This document shows positions 1-11,100 of a stretch of 64,000 bases of DNA, in pieces. Position 1 is the stretch's first letter, and the number at the start of each line of letters is the position of its first letter. The notes under the pieces are model-generated. The model was given only the letters and a program-made list of their open reading frames with translations, searched no databases and was not told where the DNA came from. Source of the stretch: Paenibacillus phocaeensis (GTDB taxonomy: Bacteria > Bacillota > Bacilli > Paenibacillales > Paenibacillaceae); the NCBI RefSeq assembly GCF_900021165.1, contig NZ_FCOQ01000034.1, forward strand, positions 62,001 to 126,000. Reading direction: 5' to 3'. The position numbers were made by a program, and so were the translations under genes.

Positions 1-5
1 GCCCC

Positions 6-629
6 TTGCTCGGATTCCTTGCGATCCGTACCCGTGAGGGAGTTATACTGTTCAGACGTCCGGATCGAGCTGATATCCGTTTCGCATTATCTATTCCGAT
101 CGTGATCGCAATTCCGACGTTCGTACTCAGCATCCTGCTCAGCAGTTTGGCGGATGCAACCTGGCAAGCGGTTGCGTTATCCGTAATCGGATATTTCATT
201 TCAAATGTGCTGACAAGCGGAACCGAGGAGTTTGGTTGGCGCGGATATCTGTATCCTTATTTGAAGACGAGGGAACAAGATTTCTGGCGCGCTGCATGGA
301 AGGGGGGCTTCATCTGGGCATTATGGCATTATCCGCTGCTCTTTATTTTGTATGCGGACGCGGGGCTGGCTGTTCTTGTGCCTTCTCTGATTGGATTTAC
401 AGCGTCCATCGTCGCCATGAACTATATCACGAATTTTATCTTTGAACGATCAGGCTCCATCCTGCTTGTGATGGTGTTGCATGCCTTGAACAATACGGTC
501 AGTTTTACTTTGATCAGTCTGTACCCGGAAACACCGTTCACGATTGTGAGCAGTCTGATGGCGTGGGCGGTTGTCGGATACTTGGAGAAAACATGGACAA
601 CTGGCGGCTGGCCGAGGACGAGTGAATGA
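6..629 (+). CDS. CPBP family intramembrane metalloprotease (5' partial)
   Basis: This is the C-terminal part of a polytopic membrane protein of the CPBP (CAAX protease/bacteriocin-processing, Abi) family. The family motifs are visible in order: EEFGWRG (the EExxxR motif, about residues 73-79), a histidine in FIWALWHYP (about 102-110), and HALNNT (about 160). The predicted catalytic Glu and His residues are therefore present, and hydrophobic segments alternate throughout. The frame is open to the left edge, so the TTG at position 6 is only the first in-window start and the true start lies upstream. Family members process prenylated proteins or peptides or give bacteriocin self-immunity; the substrate here is unknown. 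Confidence 0.85.
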   Translation: MLGFLAIRTREGVILFRRPDRADIRFALSIPIVIAIPTFVLSILLSSLADATWQAVALSVIGYFISNVLTSGTEEFGWRGYLYPYLKTREQDFWRAAWKGGFIWALWHYPLLFILYADAGLAVLVPSLIGFTASIVAMNYITNFIFERSGSILLVMVLHALNNTVSFTLISLYPETPFTIVSSLMAWAVVGYLEKTWTTGGWPRTSE

Positions 630-682
630 ACAGATCAATATAGTGGTAATCTGGCAAGATAACTACTGCATGATATCCCGTT

Positions 683-1009
683 TCAGTCATTCGGCGTCCA
701 TTTAGCCGTACAGTGGTGAGAGCGTGAAACGCCGCGTTGATCATGCGCCACAAGGAAAACCGCCCAAAACCAGGTCAATAGCGGCGTATGGGATTTATGC
801 ATAATGGTGCCAGCGGTCACCGAAGCCTGATGCTTGCAGCGCGTACATGGATACAGCTTGCGGTGTTCCAGAAAGTAAAACGCATCGTGCGCGCATTTGG
901 GACATCGAAAGCCGTTCGGCCAGCGGCTCTGGAACAGATGCTCGCGGCATACGTCATCCGAATGAAACTTCTCTTGAAATCTCTTTAACGTCATCGCTTC
1001 TTGTTGGGC
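683..1009 (-). pseudogene. IS1595-type transposase, N-terminal fragment
   Basis: The product matches the zinc-ribbon start of IS1595 (ISXO2-like) transposases: two CxxC pairs (CPKC and CTRC) separated by about 17 residues, then a segment reading SVTAGTIMHK and TWFWAVFLVA typical of the family. A complete transposase of this kind is about 300 residues with a DDE-type catalytic domain; here similarity ends after about 100 residues and the reading frame stops. The catalytic core is missing, so this is a dead remnant. The chosen ATG has a GGGAGTGG ribosome-binding site; an upstream GTG at 1021 is also in frame. No inverted repeats were found nearby. Confidence 0.75.
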
Positions 1010-1106
1010 CATGACAACCACTCCCGAACATTCGTTTGTACCCAGTATATCGAACGAACGTTCACATGTGAAGGGTTTGCTGAAGCAACTTGATATTCAA
1101 ATTATT

Positions 1107-1853
1107 CTATTGTGCCGTCAGGATTTGTGGACCTTCAGCCGTGATGGCGATCGTATGCTCGTATTGGGCGGCAAGCTTGCGGTCCAGCGTCCGCGCGGTC
1201 CAGCCGTCCGGATCGATTGTCATGTAATAGGTGCCTTCGGTGATCATGGGCTCGATCGTGAACACCATGCCTTCCTTAATGCGGAGACCTTTGCCGGGAT
1301 TGCCGATATGCATATAAGTCGGCTCCTCGTGCAGGTCACGACCGATGCCATGGGCGAGAAGGTCGCGCACGACGCCGAAGCCGTGCGACTCCGCATGCCG
1401 CTGGATCACACTTGTCACGTCACCGAGCCGATTGCCGGGCTGCGCCTGCGCGATGCCGAGGTCAAGGCATTCCTTCGTGACGCGCATCAACTTCTCGGCC
1501 GTAGGCGAGATCTTCCCGACCGCATAGCTCCAGGCCGAATCGCCGAGCCAGCCGTCGAGCTCGGCGACCGTGTCGATCGTCACGATATCGCCTTCCTCAA
1601 GTGGCTTATCGCTAGGAAATCCATGCGCGATCACGTCGTTGACGGAGGCGCACGTCGCATATGGATAGCCCTTGTAGCCCTTCTCGTATGGCTTGGCGCC
1701 ATGCTTCAAAATAATGTCCTCGAATATGCGATCAATCTCGTTCGTCGTGATGCCCGGTTTGATGAGCGGGGCGATCGTGCGATGGCATTCGGCCACCACT
1801 TGGCATGCCTTGCGGATGGCCTCAATTTCATGCTTGCTTTTTAGGATAATCAT
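1107..1853 (-). CDS. map: type I methionine aminopeptidase
   Basis: This 248-residue cytoplasmic metalloenzyme removes the initiator methionine from nascent proteins. The pita-bread fold ligands are recognisable: the DTVAELDGWLGD segment (metal aspartates), LLAHGIGRDLHEEP (histidine ligand), FTIEPMIT (glutamate ligand) and the final QYEHTIAIT (second glutamate). The open frame runs on upstream into the neighbouring regulator, but the ATG at 1853 begins the family-typical MIILKSKHEIEAIRK and has an AAGGAG site about 12 nt ahead. It starts 7 nt after the TetR gene stop, so the two are probably cotranscribed. This is likely an extra copy, since a map gene normally sits in the ribosomal-protein operon; that is family knowledge, not seen here. 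Confidence 0.9.
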   Translation of the reverse strand: MIILKSKHEIEAIRKACQVVAECHRTIAPLIKPGITTNEIDRIFEDIILKHGAKPYEKGYKGYPYATCASVNDVIAHGFPSDKPLEEGDIVTIDTVAELDGWLGDSAWSYAVGKISPTAEKLMRVTKECLDLGIAQAQPGNRLGDVTSVIQRHAESHGFGVVRDLLAHGIGRDLHEEPTYMHIGNPGKGLRIKEGMVFTIEPMITEGTYYMTIDPDGWTARTLDRKLAAQYEHTIAITAEGPQILTAQ

Positions 1854-1860
1854 GTTCGTA

Positions 1861-2445
1861 TCAGGACTCCTTCGTAATAGCTTGCATTGCGAGCTGGGCG
1901 ATTCGATCGACGTCCAACCCGGAAGCGCCCGTATAGTAGCGTAGCCCGCTGCAGCCGACCAGCACGACAAGCATATAGTCGACGCTGTCGTCTTTGCGCC
2001 GGGCGATCGATTGGAGCGGGACGTACAAACGTTCCATGAATCGTCTCTTGGCGAGGTGCCGATCCTTCTCAGGCAAGCCTGCATAATGTTCCGCCGCCAT
2101 TTTGTAGACGAGATATGCGCGGGCATCCGACTGCCACAGCCGGAGCAACGCCTTGCAATACGTCAACAACTGTTTGTCATCCGAGCGGCCGCCGTTGGCG
2201 TGCGCCCATTCTGCCAAGGCTTGCTCGCATCGCTCGAAGCCGCTATCCAGCACATCTTCGATTAATAAATGTCGGTTGGGGTAATAATGGTATACCGTGC
2301 CGTAACCGAGTTTGGCCTCGCGGGCGATGTCGCGAATATCAAAGCTGCCTCCCGTGCGGAAGTAGGCGTGCGCGGCGGCGTCCAGGATCTGTTCTCTGCG
2401 CTGTATGCGGATCAGCTCATTTTGTTCTTTGGTACGGGGGCACAT
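1861..2445 (-). CDS. TetR/AcrR family transcriptional regulator
   Basis: This 194-residue regulator has an N-terminal helix-turn-helix (RREQILDAAAHAYFRTGG, then IAREAKLGYGTVYHYYPNR, about residues 15-60) and a helical ligand-binding C-terminal domain with no recognisable ligand class. The ATG at 2445 was preferred over an upstream in-frame one because AAGGAGGTTC lies 11 nt ahead and the HTH then sits at the usual distance from the N terminus. It is followed after 7 nt by methionine aminopeptidase, which it may regulate together with itself. TetR proteins usually repress neighbouring genes until a small ligand binds. Confidence 0.88.
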   Translation of the reverse strand: MCPRTKEQNELIRIQRREQILDAAAHAYFRTGGSFDIRDIAREAKLGYGTVYHYYPNRHLLIEDVLDSGFERCEQALAEWAHANGGRSDDKQLLTYCKALLRLWQSDARAYLVYKMAAEHYAGLPEKDRHLAKRRFMERLYVPLQSIARRKDDSVDYMLVVLVGCSGLRYYTGASGLDVDRIAQLAMQAITKES

Positions 2446-2729
2446 GGACGAATGAACCTCCTTGTTTAGACCTGCAAATTTGTCGATGAAAATATAATAA
2501 CGCATGGGGCGAGGAGATGCAAATATTCAGGCGGCAGTAGCAGCATTAAGTTCCTCACGGATAACGATCGTTGAACTTTGCTCAGCTGCGAATCTCGAAA
2601 AGCGAGCCCCATGTAGAGAAAGGGATCTCGCTTTATTTAACGATGATTTTGTCTTTCGTTGTGTCATAAAAGCGAGGCAGCAAGTTGTACAGATCAGGGC
2701 GTTTTTGGACTCATATTAAAGTCGACCGG

Positions 2730-3466
2730 CGCAATACCTTCCGCGTTCCACACCGTACCTCTTTTCTCGTACCCAAATAACTTTTCTACGGCATTAGCGA
2801 CTTGGGGCCCTGATTCGGGCTTGCTGAACGATTTTTATCCCGCGCTTCATTCAGCAAATTCAGATCGGTCGGATACGCCACATCCGCCGGGGCGCAGGTG
2901 GCGTCCACCAACAGTGTCCCTTGATTCGGTTGTTCTGGCGTTTCCGACGCCACGGTGGAATCGATGGCCTCATCGGTCTCAAGTTCGGACGCTTCCGGTG
3001 GCGCCGCCGCTCACGTTGCTTGGATCGTTGTCATCGTCTCTCATTTCCTTCGCGCCCTCGGTGGCGATGATCTCGTTCAGCTCGGCCAGCACATCCGTCA
3101 GACGTTTGCGGAAATGCGTCATCATGGAATGGTGGAACGGCGGCTTCATGACAAATCCGGACAAACCGATGAAGTATTGCATATAGGGATTCTCGCTGAT
3201 CGACGCCAGGGTTTCTCTATCGGTCAACTGCATGCGCTCCTGAATGATCAGCGCGCCGAGCCCATCCGCAGGCTGATCGTTTGCTGACCGCGGAAGGTGT
3301 CTTTGAAGAAACGATCGTATTTCTGTTCAGCCGCCGCCCACGACACCAACTGAGCCAACTGAACCCAGCGATTCCCTTCATCCAGTTTTCCGCCGAAGGG
3401 AAGAAAGAAATCATCAGGCAGGATCAATTGATTGTCGAGATGCGCGGTCGGCTTGAACATTTTCAT
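2730..3466 (-). pseudogene. IS1182/IS5-like transposase, frameshifted remnant
   Basis: Three separated reading frames together spell one IS1182-like transposase N-terminal half. The first begins MFKPTAHLDNQLILPDD and runs to about 3250. A second frame carries the segment MQLTDRETLASISENPYMQY and the HFRKRL block (about 3230-3060). A third further left reads VDATCAPADVAYPTDLNLL (about 2910-2840), the start of the family's catalytic domain. At least two frameshifts and loss of the C-terminal DDE residues make it non-functional. The sequence from 2506 to 2730 between it and the TetR gene shows nothing else I recognise. Confidence 0.75.
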
Positions 3467-3651
3467 CGCTCCTTCTGCAAGGATTTTGGGCTGTTTTCCG
3501 AAGATTCCTTTGCATATGATTTCGACATACAAATCCCGAATCCCTTGTGCTTAATCGACCGAACCCCATAATACTGGAGGTAGTCTTCTTTTTCAAAGTT
3601 CAATATAATTCATTACAGGAATAGCTCCTTTGAATGGTCTCGTCTTTAGTA

Positions 3652-3681
3652 TTGCAATACTTAATTCATTGATGGTATAAT
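3652..3681 (+). promoter_or_regulatory. probable sigma-A promoter of the restriction-modification operon
   Basis: A TTGCAA -35 box (3652-3657) and a perfect TATAAT -10 box (3676-3681) are 18 nt apart, just upstream of the first gene of the type I restriction locus. No other promoter-like pair is evident before the operon, whose genes are separated by at most 18 nt. Confidence 0.65.
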
Positions 3682-3716
3682 TTAGTTGGCTTTTGGCAGC
3701 GAAAGAAGGTGATGAA

Positions 3717-5303
3717 TTGATTGAATCGTTCTGGAATATCTGTCTGCTCCATGATATATCAACACGTGATCAGTTGCTTCGCGAAGCCATTCGAGTGAAA
3801 CGGACGCAACAACTTCTGGAACAACAACAGTTGGCCGAAACGGAGCTAATGACAGAACCTGAGAAGCTGTTTCAGTGGATGAAGGAACGAGCCTTAGACA
3901 AAGAATTAGGCCATTTTCCCGGCGATCGGGATTTATTTTATAAATTATACCATGCAGGCAAGGACATGGACTTGTTGGAATACGCCATGCTAACCATCCA
4001 ACAAGATCGGGTTACAGGGAGCATTGTCGTCCATCCGGGAATCGTCGAGCGGTTTGTCGATCAGTGTGAGCGACATGGTTGCACGAACATTCTGTTTGCA
4101 GAAGCTGAAAAGTATATCAAAGGACTCATCGAAACGAAATGTTACCATCGACCATGGACCATCACATTGTTAACGGAAAACTACATCGTAGGCAGATTGT
4201 TCAGAACGTATTTCGAGTCCTATTCCAATATCCGCATCGTGCAAGGGTCCATCTATCAGCCGCTGCCCGCAGAACATCAATTCGACGCGATCCTGGCGAT
4301 GCCGAATTTCGGGATGAAAATGAACGATGTCGATGTCGCGGTTCGGGAATCCGAGGGCGCGGCGGCCAGCTACCTGCTTCCACTCTTGCAAGACGACGGG
4401 AGATTGAGCTTGACCTTGCCCGCGCGAATGCTGTTTCAATCCGGCGCGATCGCCAGCTGGCGGAAGCAAATGAATGAACAGGCGCCGGTGCAAACGATCT
4501 ATTCGCTTCCGGACGGCTTGTTTCGTCCCTACACTTCCATCAAGACCTGTCAGGTTGACTTCGGCAAAGCACCTGTAGAAGAAGTGATCCTCGGGCGGCT
4601 CCATATGGAGAAGTCAAAGCTTGTGGCGGAACGGGAGATTGCCATCCATCCCGACCGGTTCCGAGAGCTGGATTATTGGCGAATTGAACTGCTGCTGGAT
4701 GAAGATCAGGATACACTTCGTTCCTTCCGACAGGCGGCAACCCCGAAGGTGAAGCTGCGCGATGTGGCAGACATTTTTCGGGGAAAATCGATTCTTAGGC
4801 AGGATCTAAAGCCTGGGAACATTAAGGTGCTGAATATATCCAATCTGGATGACGGCGAAGTGCGATTGGATCAGCTTGAAACGATTGACGAGAAAGAGCG
4901 GAAAGTGAAGCGTTACGAGATTCTCCCGGGTGACCTGGTCATGACATGCCGCGGCACCGTGAACAAGCTGGCTGTATTTCCGGAGGCTCAAGGGATGGTC
5001 ATCGCTTCCTCGAATATGATCGTGATCCGATTCAAGTCGGCCATCAAGAGCCATTTTGCCAAAATGTTTCTGGAAAGCCCTGTCGGAACAGCCCTTATTC
5101 AAAGCTTCCAGCGGGGGACGACTGTAATGAATCTGAACCCGGCGGATGTGGCGGAAATGGAATTGCCTCTGGTACCGGAAGATAAGCAGCACGAGTTAAT
5201 AGAGCAATATATACGGGAAAAAGAACGATATAAAGAAGTTGTTCGGGAAGCGACGAATCGCTGGGAACAAGTGAAGAGCCAGTTATACGAGGAACTCTAC
5301 TGA
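3717..5303 (+). CDS. degenerate N6-methyltransferase fused to a type I specificity (TRD) domain
   Basis: The roughly 528-residue product has three parts: a helical N-terminal region (to about 110), a Rossmann-like methyltransferase-type region (about 110-330), and a C-terminal HsdS-like target-recognition domain (from VKLRDVADIFRGKS, about 342, to the end) with the usual trailing helix. Two methyltransferase signatures are missing. No DPxxGSG SAM-binding loop is present, and the catalytic NPPF/Y position reads AMPNFG. It is therefore probably not an active methylase but a DNA-recognition or regulatory subunit. A TTG at 3717 has AAGGTGAT closely upstream; another in-frame TTG lies at 3693. It precedes hsdM by 15 nt in the same operon. 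Alternative: a decayed type IIG-like enzyme. Confidence 0.7.
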   Translation: MIESFWNICLLHDISTRDQLLREAIRVKRTQQLLEQQQLAETELMTEPEKLFQWMKERALDKELGHFPGDRDLFYKLYHAGKDMDLLEYAMLTIQQDRVTGSIVVHPGIVERFVDQCERHGCTNILFAEAEKYIKGLIETKCYHRPWTITLLTENYIVGRLFRTYFESYSNIRIVQGSIYQPLPAEHQFDAILAMPNFGMKMNDVDVAVRESEGAAASYLLPLLQDDGRLSLTLPARMLFQSGAIASWRKQMNEQAPVQTIYSLPDGLFRPYTSIKTCQVDFGKAPVEEVILGRLHMEKSKLVAEREIAIHPDRFRELDYWRIELLLDEDQDTLRSFRQAATPKVKLRDVADIFRGKSILRQDLKPGNIKVLNISNLDDGEVRLDQLETIDEKERKVKRYEILPGDLVMTCRGTVNKLAVFPEAQGMVIASSNMIVIRFKSAIKSHFAKMFLESPVGTALIQSFQRGTTVMNLNPADVAEMELPLVPEDKQHELIEQYIREKERYKEVVREATNRWEQVKSQLYEELY

Positions 5304-5318
5304 GGAGGAATTAGGATC

Positions 5319-6842
5319 ATGGCAACAGCGAACATTGGATTCGAGGAAAAATTATGGAGCATGGCCGATAAACTGCGCGGCAGTATGGATGCAGCGGAGT
5401 ATAAGCATGTAGCTCTCGGCCTGCTTTTTCTGAAATATGTGTCGGATGCATTTGAAGAAAAATATGAAGCATTGAAAAATGAACCGTATGCCGATCCGGA
5501 GGACCGGGACGAATACGTGGCAGAAAATATATTCTGGGTACCGAAAGAAGCGCGCTGGAGCCATATCAAGGATAACGCGAAAAAGCCGGAAATCGGGCAG
5601 ATCATTGATAATGCGATGATTGCCATCGAGAAGGAAAATCCATCGCTGAAAGGCGTGCTGCCGAAAGATTACGCCCGCCCGGCGCTCGATAAAACCCGTC
5701 TTGGCGAAGTGATCGATTTGTTCTCGTTCAAAGTCGGCGATGAAGAAAGCCGTTCGAAGGATGTACTGGGGCGGGTATATGAGTATTTCCTTAGCAAATT
5801 CGCCAGCGCGGAAGGCAAGAACGGCGGGGAATTCTATACCCCGAACAGCGTTGTGCGCCTGCTCGTCGAGATGATCCAGCCGTTCAAGGGCCGCGTATAT
5901 GACCCCTGCTGCGGGTCCGGCGGCATGTTTGTTCAGAGCGAGAAGTTTGTAGAGGAGCATCAGGGGCGCATTGGCGATATCGCGGTGTACGGGCAGGAGT
6001 CGAATCCGACGACGTGGAAGTTGTGCAAAATGAACCTCGCCATTCGCGGCATCGACGGCAACCTTGGGGAGCATCATGCAGATACGTTCCATAACGATTT
6101 ACATAAAAATCTGAAGGCCGATTACATCTTGGCGAATCCGCCATTCAATATCAGCGACTGGGGCGGTGAACGGCTGACAGAGGATGCTCGTTGGACGTAT
6201 GGGGTACCTCCAGTTGGAAATGCCAACTATGCGTGGATTCAGCATATTGTGAACAAACTAGCGCCCAGCGGCGTTGCAGGCTTTGTACTTGCGAACGGCT
6301 CCATGTCGACTAGTACGACGGCGGAGTTCGAGATTCGCAGCAAGCTGGTTAATACCGATCTGGTTGACTGCATCGTGACCTTGCCGGGGCAATTGTTCTA
6401 TTCTACGCAAATTCCGGTTTGTCTTTGGTTCATTGCCAAAAATAAAGCGCCAAAGGGCCTTCGGGACCGCCGTGGTGAAATCCTGTTTATCGATGCTCGC
6501 AAAATGGGCCATATGGTGGATCGGACACATCGCGAGTTGAGTACGGAGGATATCCGGAAGATCGCCGATACGTACCACGCATGGTGGGGACAGATGGATG
6601 CTGGACAGTATGAAGATGTGAAAGGTTTCTGCAAAGCGGCGAAACTTGCAGAGGTACAAGAGCACGAGTATATCCTGACACCTGGGCGTTATGTAGGCAT
6701 CGAAGATGTGGAAGAAGACGGAGAACCGTTCGAGGATAAAATGGCACGGCTGACATCGGAGCTGGCGGAGCAGTTCGCCAAGTCCCGGCAATTGGAGGAC
6801 GAGATTCGCAAGCGGCTTGGGGGGATCGGGTTTGAGTTTTGA
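5319..6842 (+). CDS. hsdM: type I restriction-modification methyltransferase subunit
   Basis: This 507-residue HsdM makes N6-methyladenine in complex with HsdS. The N-terminal helical HsdM domain ([20 protein letters not shown]) is followed by the methyltransferase core with SAM-binding DPCCGSGG (about residue 195) and catalytic NPPF (about residue 273), both intact. Length is typical. The ATG has a strong GAGGAGGAAT site. The 3' end overlaps or abuts the hsdS start, implying translational coupling. It contrasts with the preceding gene, which lacks both methylase signatures, so this is the working modification subunit. Confidence 0.95.
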   Translation: MATANIGFEEKLWSMADKLRGSMDAAEYKHVALGLLFLKYVSDAFEEKYEALKNEPYADPEDRDEYVAENIFWVPKEARWSHIKDNAKKPEIGQIIDNAMIAIEKENPSLKGVLPKDYARPALDKTRLGEVIDLFSFKVGDEESRSKDVLGRVYEYFLSKFASAEGKNGGEFYTPNSVVRLLVEMIQPFKGRVYDPCCGSGGMFVQSEKFVEEHQGRIGDIAVYGQESNPTTWKLCKMNLAIRGIDGNLGEHHADTFHNDLHKNLKADYILANPPFNISDWGGERLTEDARWTYGVPPVGNANYAWIQHIVNKLAPSGVAGFVLANGSMSTSTTAEFEIRSKLVNTDLVDCIVTLPGQLFYSTQIPVCLWFIAKNKAPKGLRDRRGEILFIDARKMGHMVDRTHRELSTEDIRKIADTYHAWWGQMDAGQYEDVKGFCKAAKLAEVQEHEYILTPGRYVGIEDVEEDGEPFEDKMARLTSELAEQFAKSRQLEDEIRKRLGGIGFEF

Positions 6843-8154
6843 ACTGAAAAAATATAAACTTGCTGAAATTGCTGATGTTCAGACTGGTCCCTTTGGTAGT
6901 CAATTGCATAAAGATGATTACGTGCCCCATGGTACCCCGATAATCACCGTTGAGCACCTAGGGGAGAATTTTACTATTCACGAGAACACCCCCAAAGTTT
7001 CAAATGATGATGCGTTAAGATTATCGAAGTACAGCCTCTGCGAAGGTGACATCGTTTTTAGTCGTGTTGGGTCTGTTGACAGAAGAGCTTATGTTTCAAA
7101 AAAAGAACATGGCTGGCTCTTTTCTGGAAGATGTCTAAGAGTTCGGGTTAACAAAAAGGATAAGATCGACCCTAAATATTTATCTTACTATTTTGGTCTT
7201 GAAAGCTTTAGAGAGTATGTTCGTAGCATAGCAGTAGGTGCAACAATGCCTTCACTAAACACTAAAATCATGTCTAGTCTTGAGATTCAAGCACCGGAAT
7301 TAAATGTGCAGGTGGCAATCTCCAAACTTTTATCATCCCTTGACAAAAAAATCGAGCTCAACAACGCCATCAACAAAAACCTTGAAGAAATGGCTCAAGC
7401 CCTTTTTAAGCGGTGGTTTGTGGACTTCGAGTTTCCAAATGAAAACGGCGAACCGTATAAGTCAAGCGGCGGCGAGTTTGAGGAAAGTGAGTTGGGGTTG
7501 ATTCCGAGGGGATGGAGGGTTGGGAGAGCAACCGATATATTCGATGTACAGAGTGGAGGTACACCGAAAACGAGTACATCCGAATATTGGAATGGTGAAA
7601 TCCCCTTCTTTACTCCAAAAGATTGTTCGAACTCCTTTTATGTAATCGAAACAGAGAAAACCATTACTGAAGATGGGTTGAACAATTGCAACAGCAAGTT
7701 GTACAAAACTGATACTGTTTTTATTACCGCAAGGGGAACGGTTGGAAAAGTCGCACTCGCAGGTAGAGACATGGCAATGAACCAATCCTGCTATGCCCTT
7801 GTCGCTAAAAGTGGTTATACCCAGAAGTACGTCTTTCATCTGACACAACAACTTATTAATGCTTTGCGAAAAAGTGCCAGTGGAGCCGTATTTGATGCAA
7901 TAACAGTTTCAACTTTTCAAAATTTGAAAACTATTCTGCCAGATATTGAACTGGTAAGACATTTTGATGGACTAGTCAATGGACTCTATTCATTGTTACT
8001 TGAAAAGGCAAATGAAACCCAAACTTTACGGCAACTCCGCGACACCCTTCTCCCCAAACTCATGTCCGGCGAGATCCGTGTCCCTGTCGAGCGGGATAAC
8101 AGCGCTACCGATCTGCCTAAGGTTGCGGAGAGCAATGCAATCTATCAACCCTAA
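6832..8154 (+). CDS. hsdS: type I restriction-modification specificity subunit
   Basis: This ~440-residue HsdS has two target-recognition domains (about 10-160 and 225-395), each followed by a conserved helical spacer. The first spacer contains [20 protein letters not shown] and [13 protein letters not shown]; the second ends [20 protein letters not shown]. Each TRD reads half of a bipartite DNA target. The TTG at 6832 follows a GGGGGAT site and overlaps the hsdM stop; an in-frame TTG at 6817 is an alternative. The TRD-coding parts are visibly richer in A and T than hsdM and hsdR, consistent with the TRD swapping known for this family. Confidence 0.93.
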   Translation: MSFELKKYKLAEIADVQTGPFGSQLHKDDYVPHGTPIITVEHLGENFTIHENTPKVSNDDALRLSKYSLCEGDIVFSRVGSVDRRAYVSKKEHGWLFSGRCLRVRVNKKDKIDPKYLSYYFGLESFREYVRSIAVGATMPSLNTKIMSSLEIQAPELNVQVAISKLLSSLDKKIELNNAINKNLEEMAQALFKRWFVDFEFPNENGEPYKSSGGEFEESELGLIPRGWRVGRATDIFDVQSGGTPKTSTSEYWNGEIPFFTPKDCSNSFYVIETEKTITEDGLNNCNSKLYKTDTVFITARGTVGKVALAGRDMAMNQSCYALVAKSGYTQKYVFHLTQQLINALRKSASGAVFDAITVSTFQNLKTILPDIELVRHFDGLVNGLYSLLLEKANETQTLRQLRDTLLPKLMSGEIRVPVERDNSATDLPKVAESNAIYQP

Positions 8155-8172
8155 TCCAAAGGAGGTGCAACG

Positions 8173-11100
8173 ATGGCCTACTATACGACGTCCTACACCG
8201 AAAGCGACCTTGAACAGGCCGCGCTGGAATGGTTCGAAGAACTGAACTACGAGAAAGCTTACGGTCCGGATATTTCTCCCGAAGGGGAGTACCCCGAACG
8301 GCAATTTTACCATGACGTCATCCTGAAAGACCGGCTGCGCGAGGCGCTTATTCGCATCAACAAGCATGTGCCGCGCGAAGCCATCGAGGAAGCGATTCGG
8401 GTCGTTGAAGTGCCGCGCAGTCCCAGCTTGTTGATCAATAACAAGGCGTTCCAGAAGATGATTACCGATGGAATCGATGTGCAGTATCAAGCCGCCAACG
8501 GCGAATATCCGACAGAGAAAGTATGGCTGTTCGACACCGACCCGGACCGGATCGACAACAACGACTTTCTGGTCGTCAACCAGTTTACCGTCGTTGAAAA
8601 TCAGGGAGAGAAGCGCCCGGATATCGTCGTGTTCGTAAATGGATTGCCGATCGCCGTATTTGAATTGAAAAGCGCCTCCAACGAAGAAGTCGGGATCAGC
8701 GATGCCTACAATCAGATGCAGACGTATAAAGGAGCGATACCGTCCCTGTTCACGTACAACTCGTTCCTGGTCATCAGTGACGGTGTGAATGCGCGGGTAG
8801 GCACGTTGACCGCCAATGAAGATCGGTTTATGATGTGGCGCACGATCGACGGCGATGACGTGGCGCCCTCCTCCCTGCCCCAGCTTGAAGTGCTTGTGAA
8901 AGGGATGTTCGAGAAAAGTCGGTTGCTCGACATTATCAAGCATTTCGTGCTGTTTCAGACCGATGGGGAGCATCTGTTCAAAATATTGGCGGGATACCAC
9001 CAATACCATGCCACCAACAAGGCAATTGCAAGTACGGAACGTGCGACGATGGACGAAGGTGATCGCAAAATCGGCGTCATCTGGCATACGCAAGGCTCCG
9101 GTAAAAGCTTGTCCATGGTTTTCTACGCGGGAAAACTTGTTCTGACGCTGAACAACCCGACGATCGTCGTGGTGACGGACCGGAACGATCTGGACGATCA
9201 GTTGTTCAGCACGTTCAGCAAGTCGAAGGACTTGCTCAGGCAAACGCCTCAGCAAGCGGAAAATCGGACTCATTTGCGTGAGCTTTTGTCGGTGGAGTCG
9301 GGCGGGATCATTTTCACAACGGTTCACAAGTTCACTCCTGATGAAAATGAAGACAAGTATCCTGTACTTACGGAACGCCGCAATGTGATCGTGATCGCAG
9401 ACGAGGCGCATCGCAGCCAGTACGGGTTTCAGGCGGAAATGGTCGCCGGGGAAGACGAAGCGGCCATTAAGTATGGCTACGCCAAGTATATGCGCGATGC
9501 GTTGCCGAACGCTTCTTATATTGGCTTTACCGGAACGCCGGTCGAACTGACAGACAAAAATACGCCTGCCGTTTTCGGTGACTACATCGATATTTACGAT
9601 ATGACCCGAGCCGTAGAAGACGGAACCACGGTCAGAATTTATTATGAAAGCCGCATTGCCCGCCTGGATTTGTCGGAGGCGGAGCGCCCGGTCATTGACA
9701 GCGAGTATGAGGATATTACGGAGTACCAGGAGTACACGCAGCGGGAGCGTCTGAAGTCGCGTTGGGCCAGGCTTGAAGCGTTGGCCGGTGCAGAGAAACG
9801 GGTCAGGAAAGTCGCGCAGGATGTCGTCGAACATTTCGAGCAACGGCAGAAAGCCGGCTTCGGCAAAGCGATGATTGTTGTGATGTCGCGGCGGATCGCC
9901 ATCGATATGTACAGAGCGATTGTTGCACTCCGGCCGGATTGGCACAGCGATGATGATAACGAAGGCAAAATCAAAATCGTCATGACCGGAAGTTCCAGCG
10001 ATCCGGAGGAGTGGCAACCGTTTATCGGCAACAAGCGGCGACGCGAACATCTCGCGAAGCGGATGAAAGATGTGAACGATCCGCTTCAGATCGTCATTGT
10101 CCGTGATATGTGGCTGACCGGTTTTGACGTGCCGAGCATGAATACGATGTACATCGACAAGCCGATGAAAGGCCATAATCTGATGCAGGCGATCGCCCGC
10201 GTGAATCGGGTATTCCGCGACAAGCCGGGCGGTCTGATCGTCGATTATATCGGAATTGCGGACTTGCTGAAATCGGCGCTTCAACAATATACGGAAAATG
10301 ACCGAAAAACTGCTGGTATCGATACAGACCAAGCCGTTGACTTTATGCTGGAAAGGCTGCAGCTCATCCGCGAATTGCTTCATGGGTATGACTACAGTAA
10401 ATTCGCTTCGGAGAAAGCAGCTGAACGGATGAAGGCCATTGTTGAGACGGTCGATTACGTACTTGGATTAGGTGAAGAGAGCAAGCGGAACTTCCTGAAT
10501 TGGACGACGGAATTGGCAAGAGCCTTCTCGCTCTGCGCGACGACTCCCGCCGCGGAGGAAGTCAATGTCGAAATCAGTTTCTTCAAAGCGGTTAAATCTG
10601 GTATAATTAAGCTGATAACAGACGAAAACAAGAGAAAAACGACGAAAGAACTCGATGCCGAGTTGAATCAGCTCATTTCGAAATCGGTCGTATCCGATGA
10701 AGTTGTCGATATTCTGGAAGCTGTAGGCTTGCAGAAACCGAACATTGCGATACTTTCGGATGAGTTTCTGGAACATGTGCGCGGGTTGAAGCAGAAAAAT
10801 CTGGCTGTGGAACTTCTCCGCAGGCTGCTTCAGGGGAAAGTGAAGGCCGTTTCCCGAACCAGTATTATGCAATCGAAGAAATTTTCCGAGATGCTGGAGG
10901 AAGCCATTCGGAAATACAACAACCGCACCATCGAGACGACGCAGGTTATCGAAGAACTGATCCAGATGGCCAAAGAAATGAACGCAGCCGTCAAGCGCGG
11001 CGAAGATCTCGGTCTGATCAAGGAAGAGCTGGCTTTCTATGATGCGCTCGCTTCGAATGAATCGGCCAAGGAACTGATGGGAGATCTGATGCTGAAGCAG

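Noticed and set aside
1011-1844. A 277-residue plus-strand frame over the aminopeptidase gene.
   Set aside because: Antisense shadow of map; it has no ribosome site or family resemblance.
2504-3186. Plus-strand frames of 71-175 residues between the TetR gene and the restriction operon.
   Set aside because: The minus strand here spells fragments of an IS1182-like transposase; the plus-strand frames show no motif.
8026-10383. A 785-residue minus-strand open frame across hsdR.
   Set aside because: It is a mirror of the real hsdR codons, whose product has all helicase and nuclease motifs; the minus-strand translation shows no domain.
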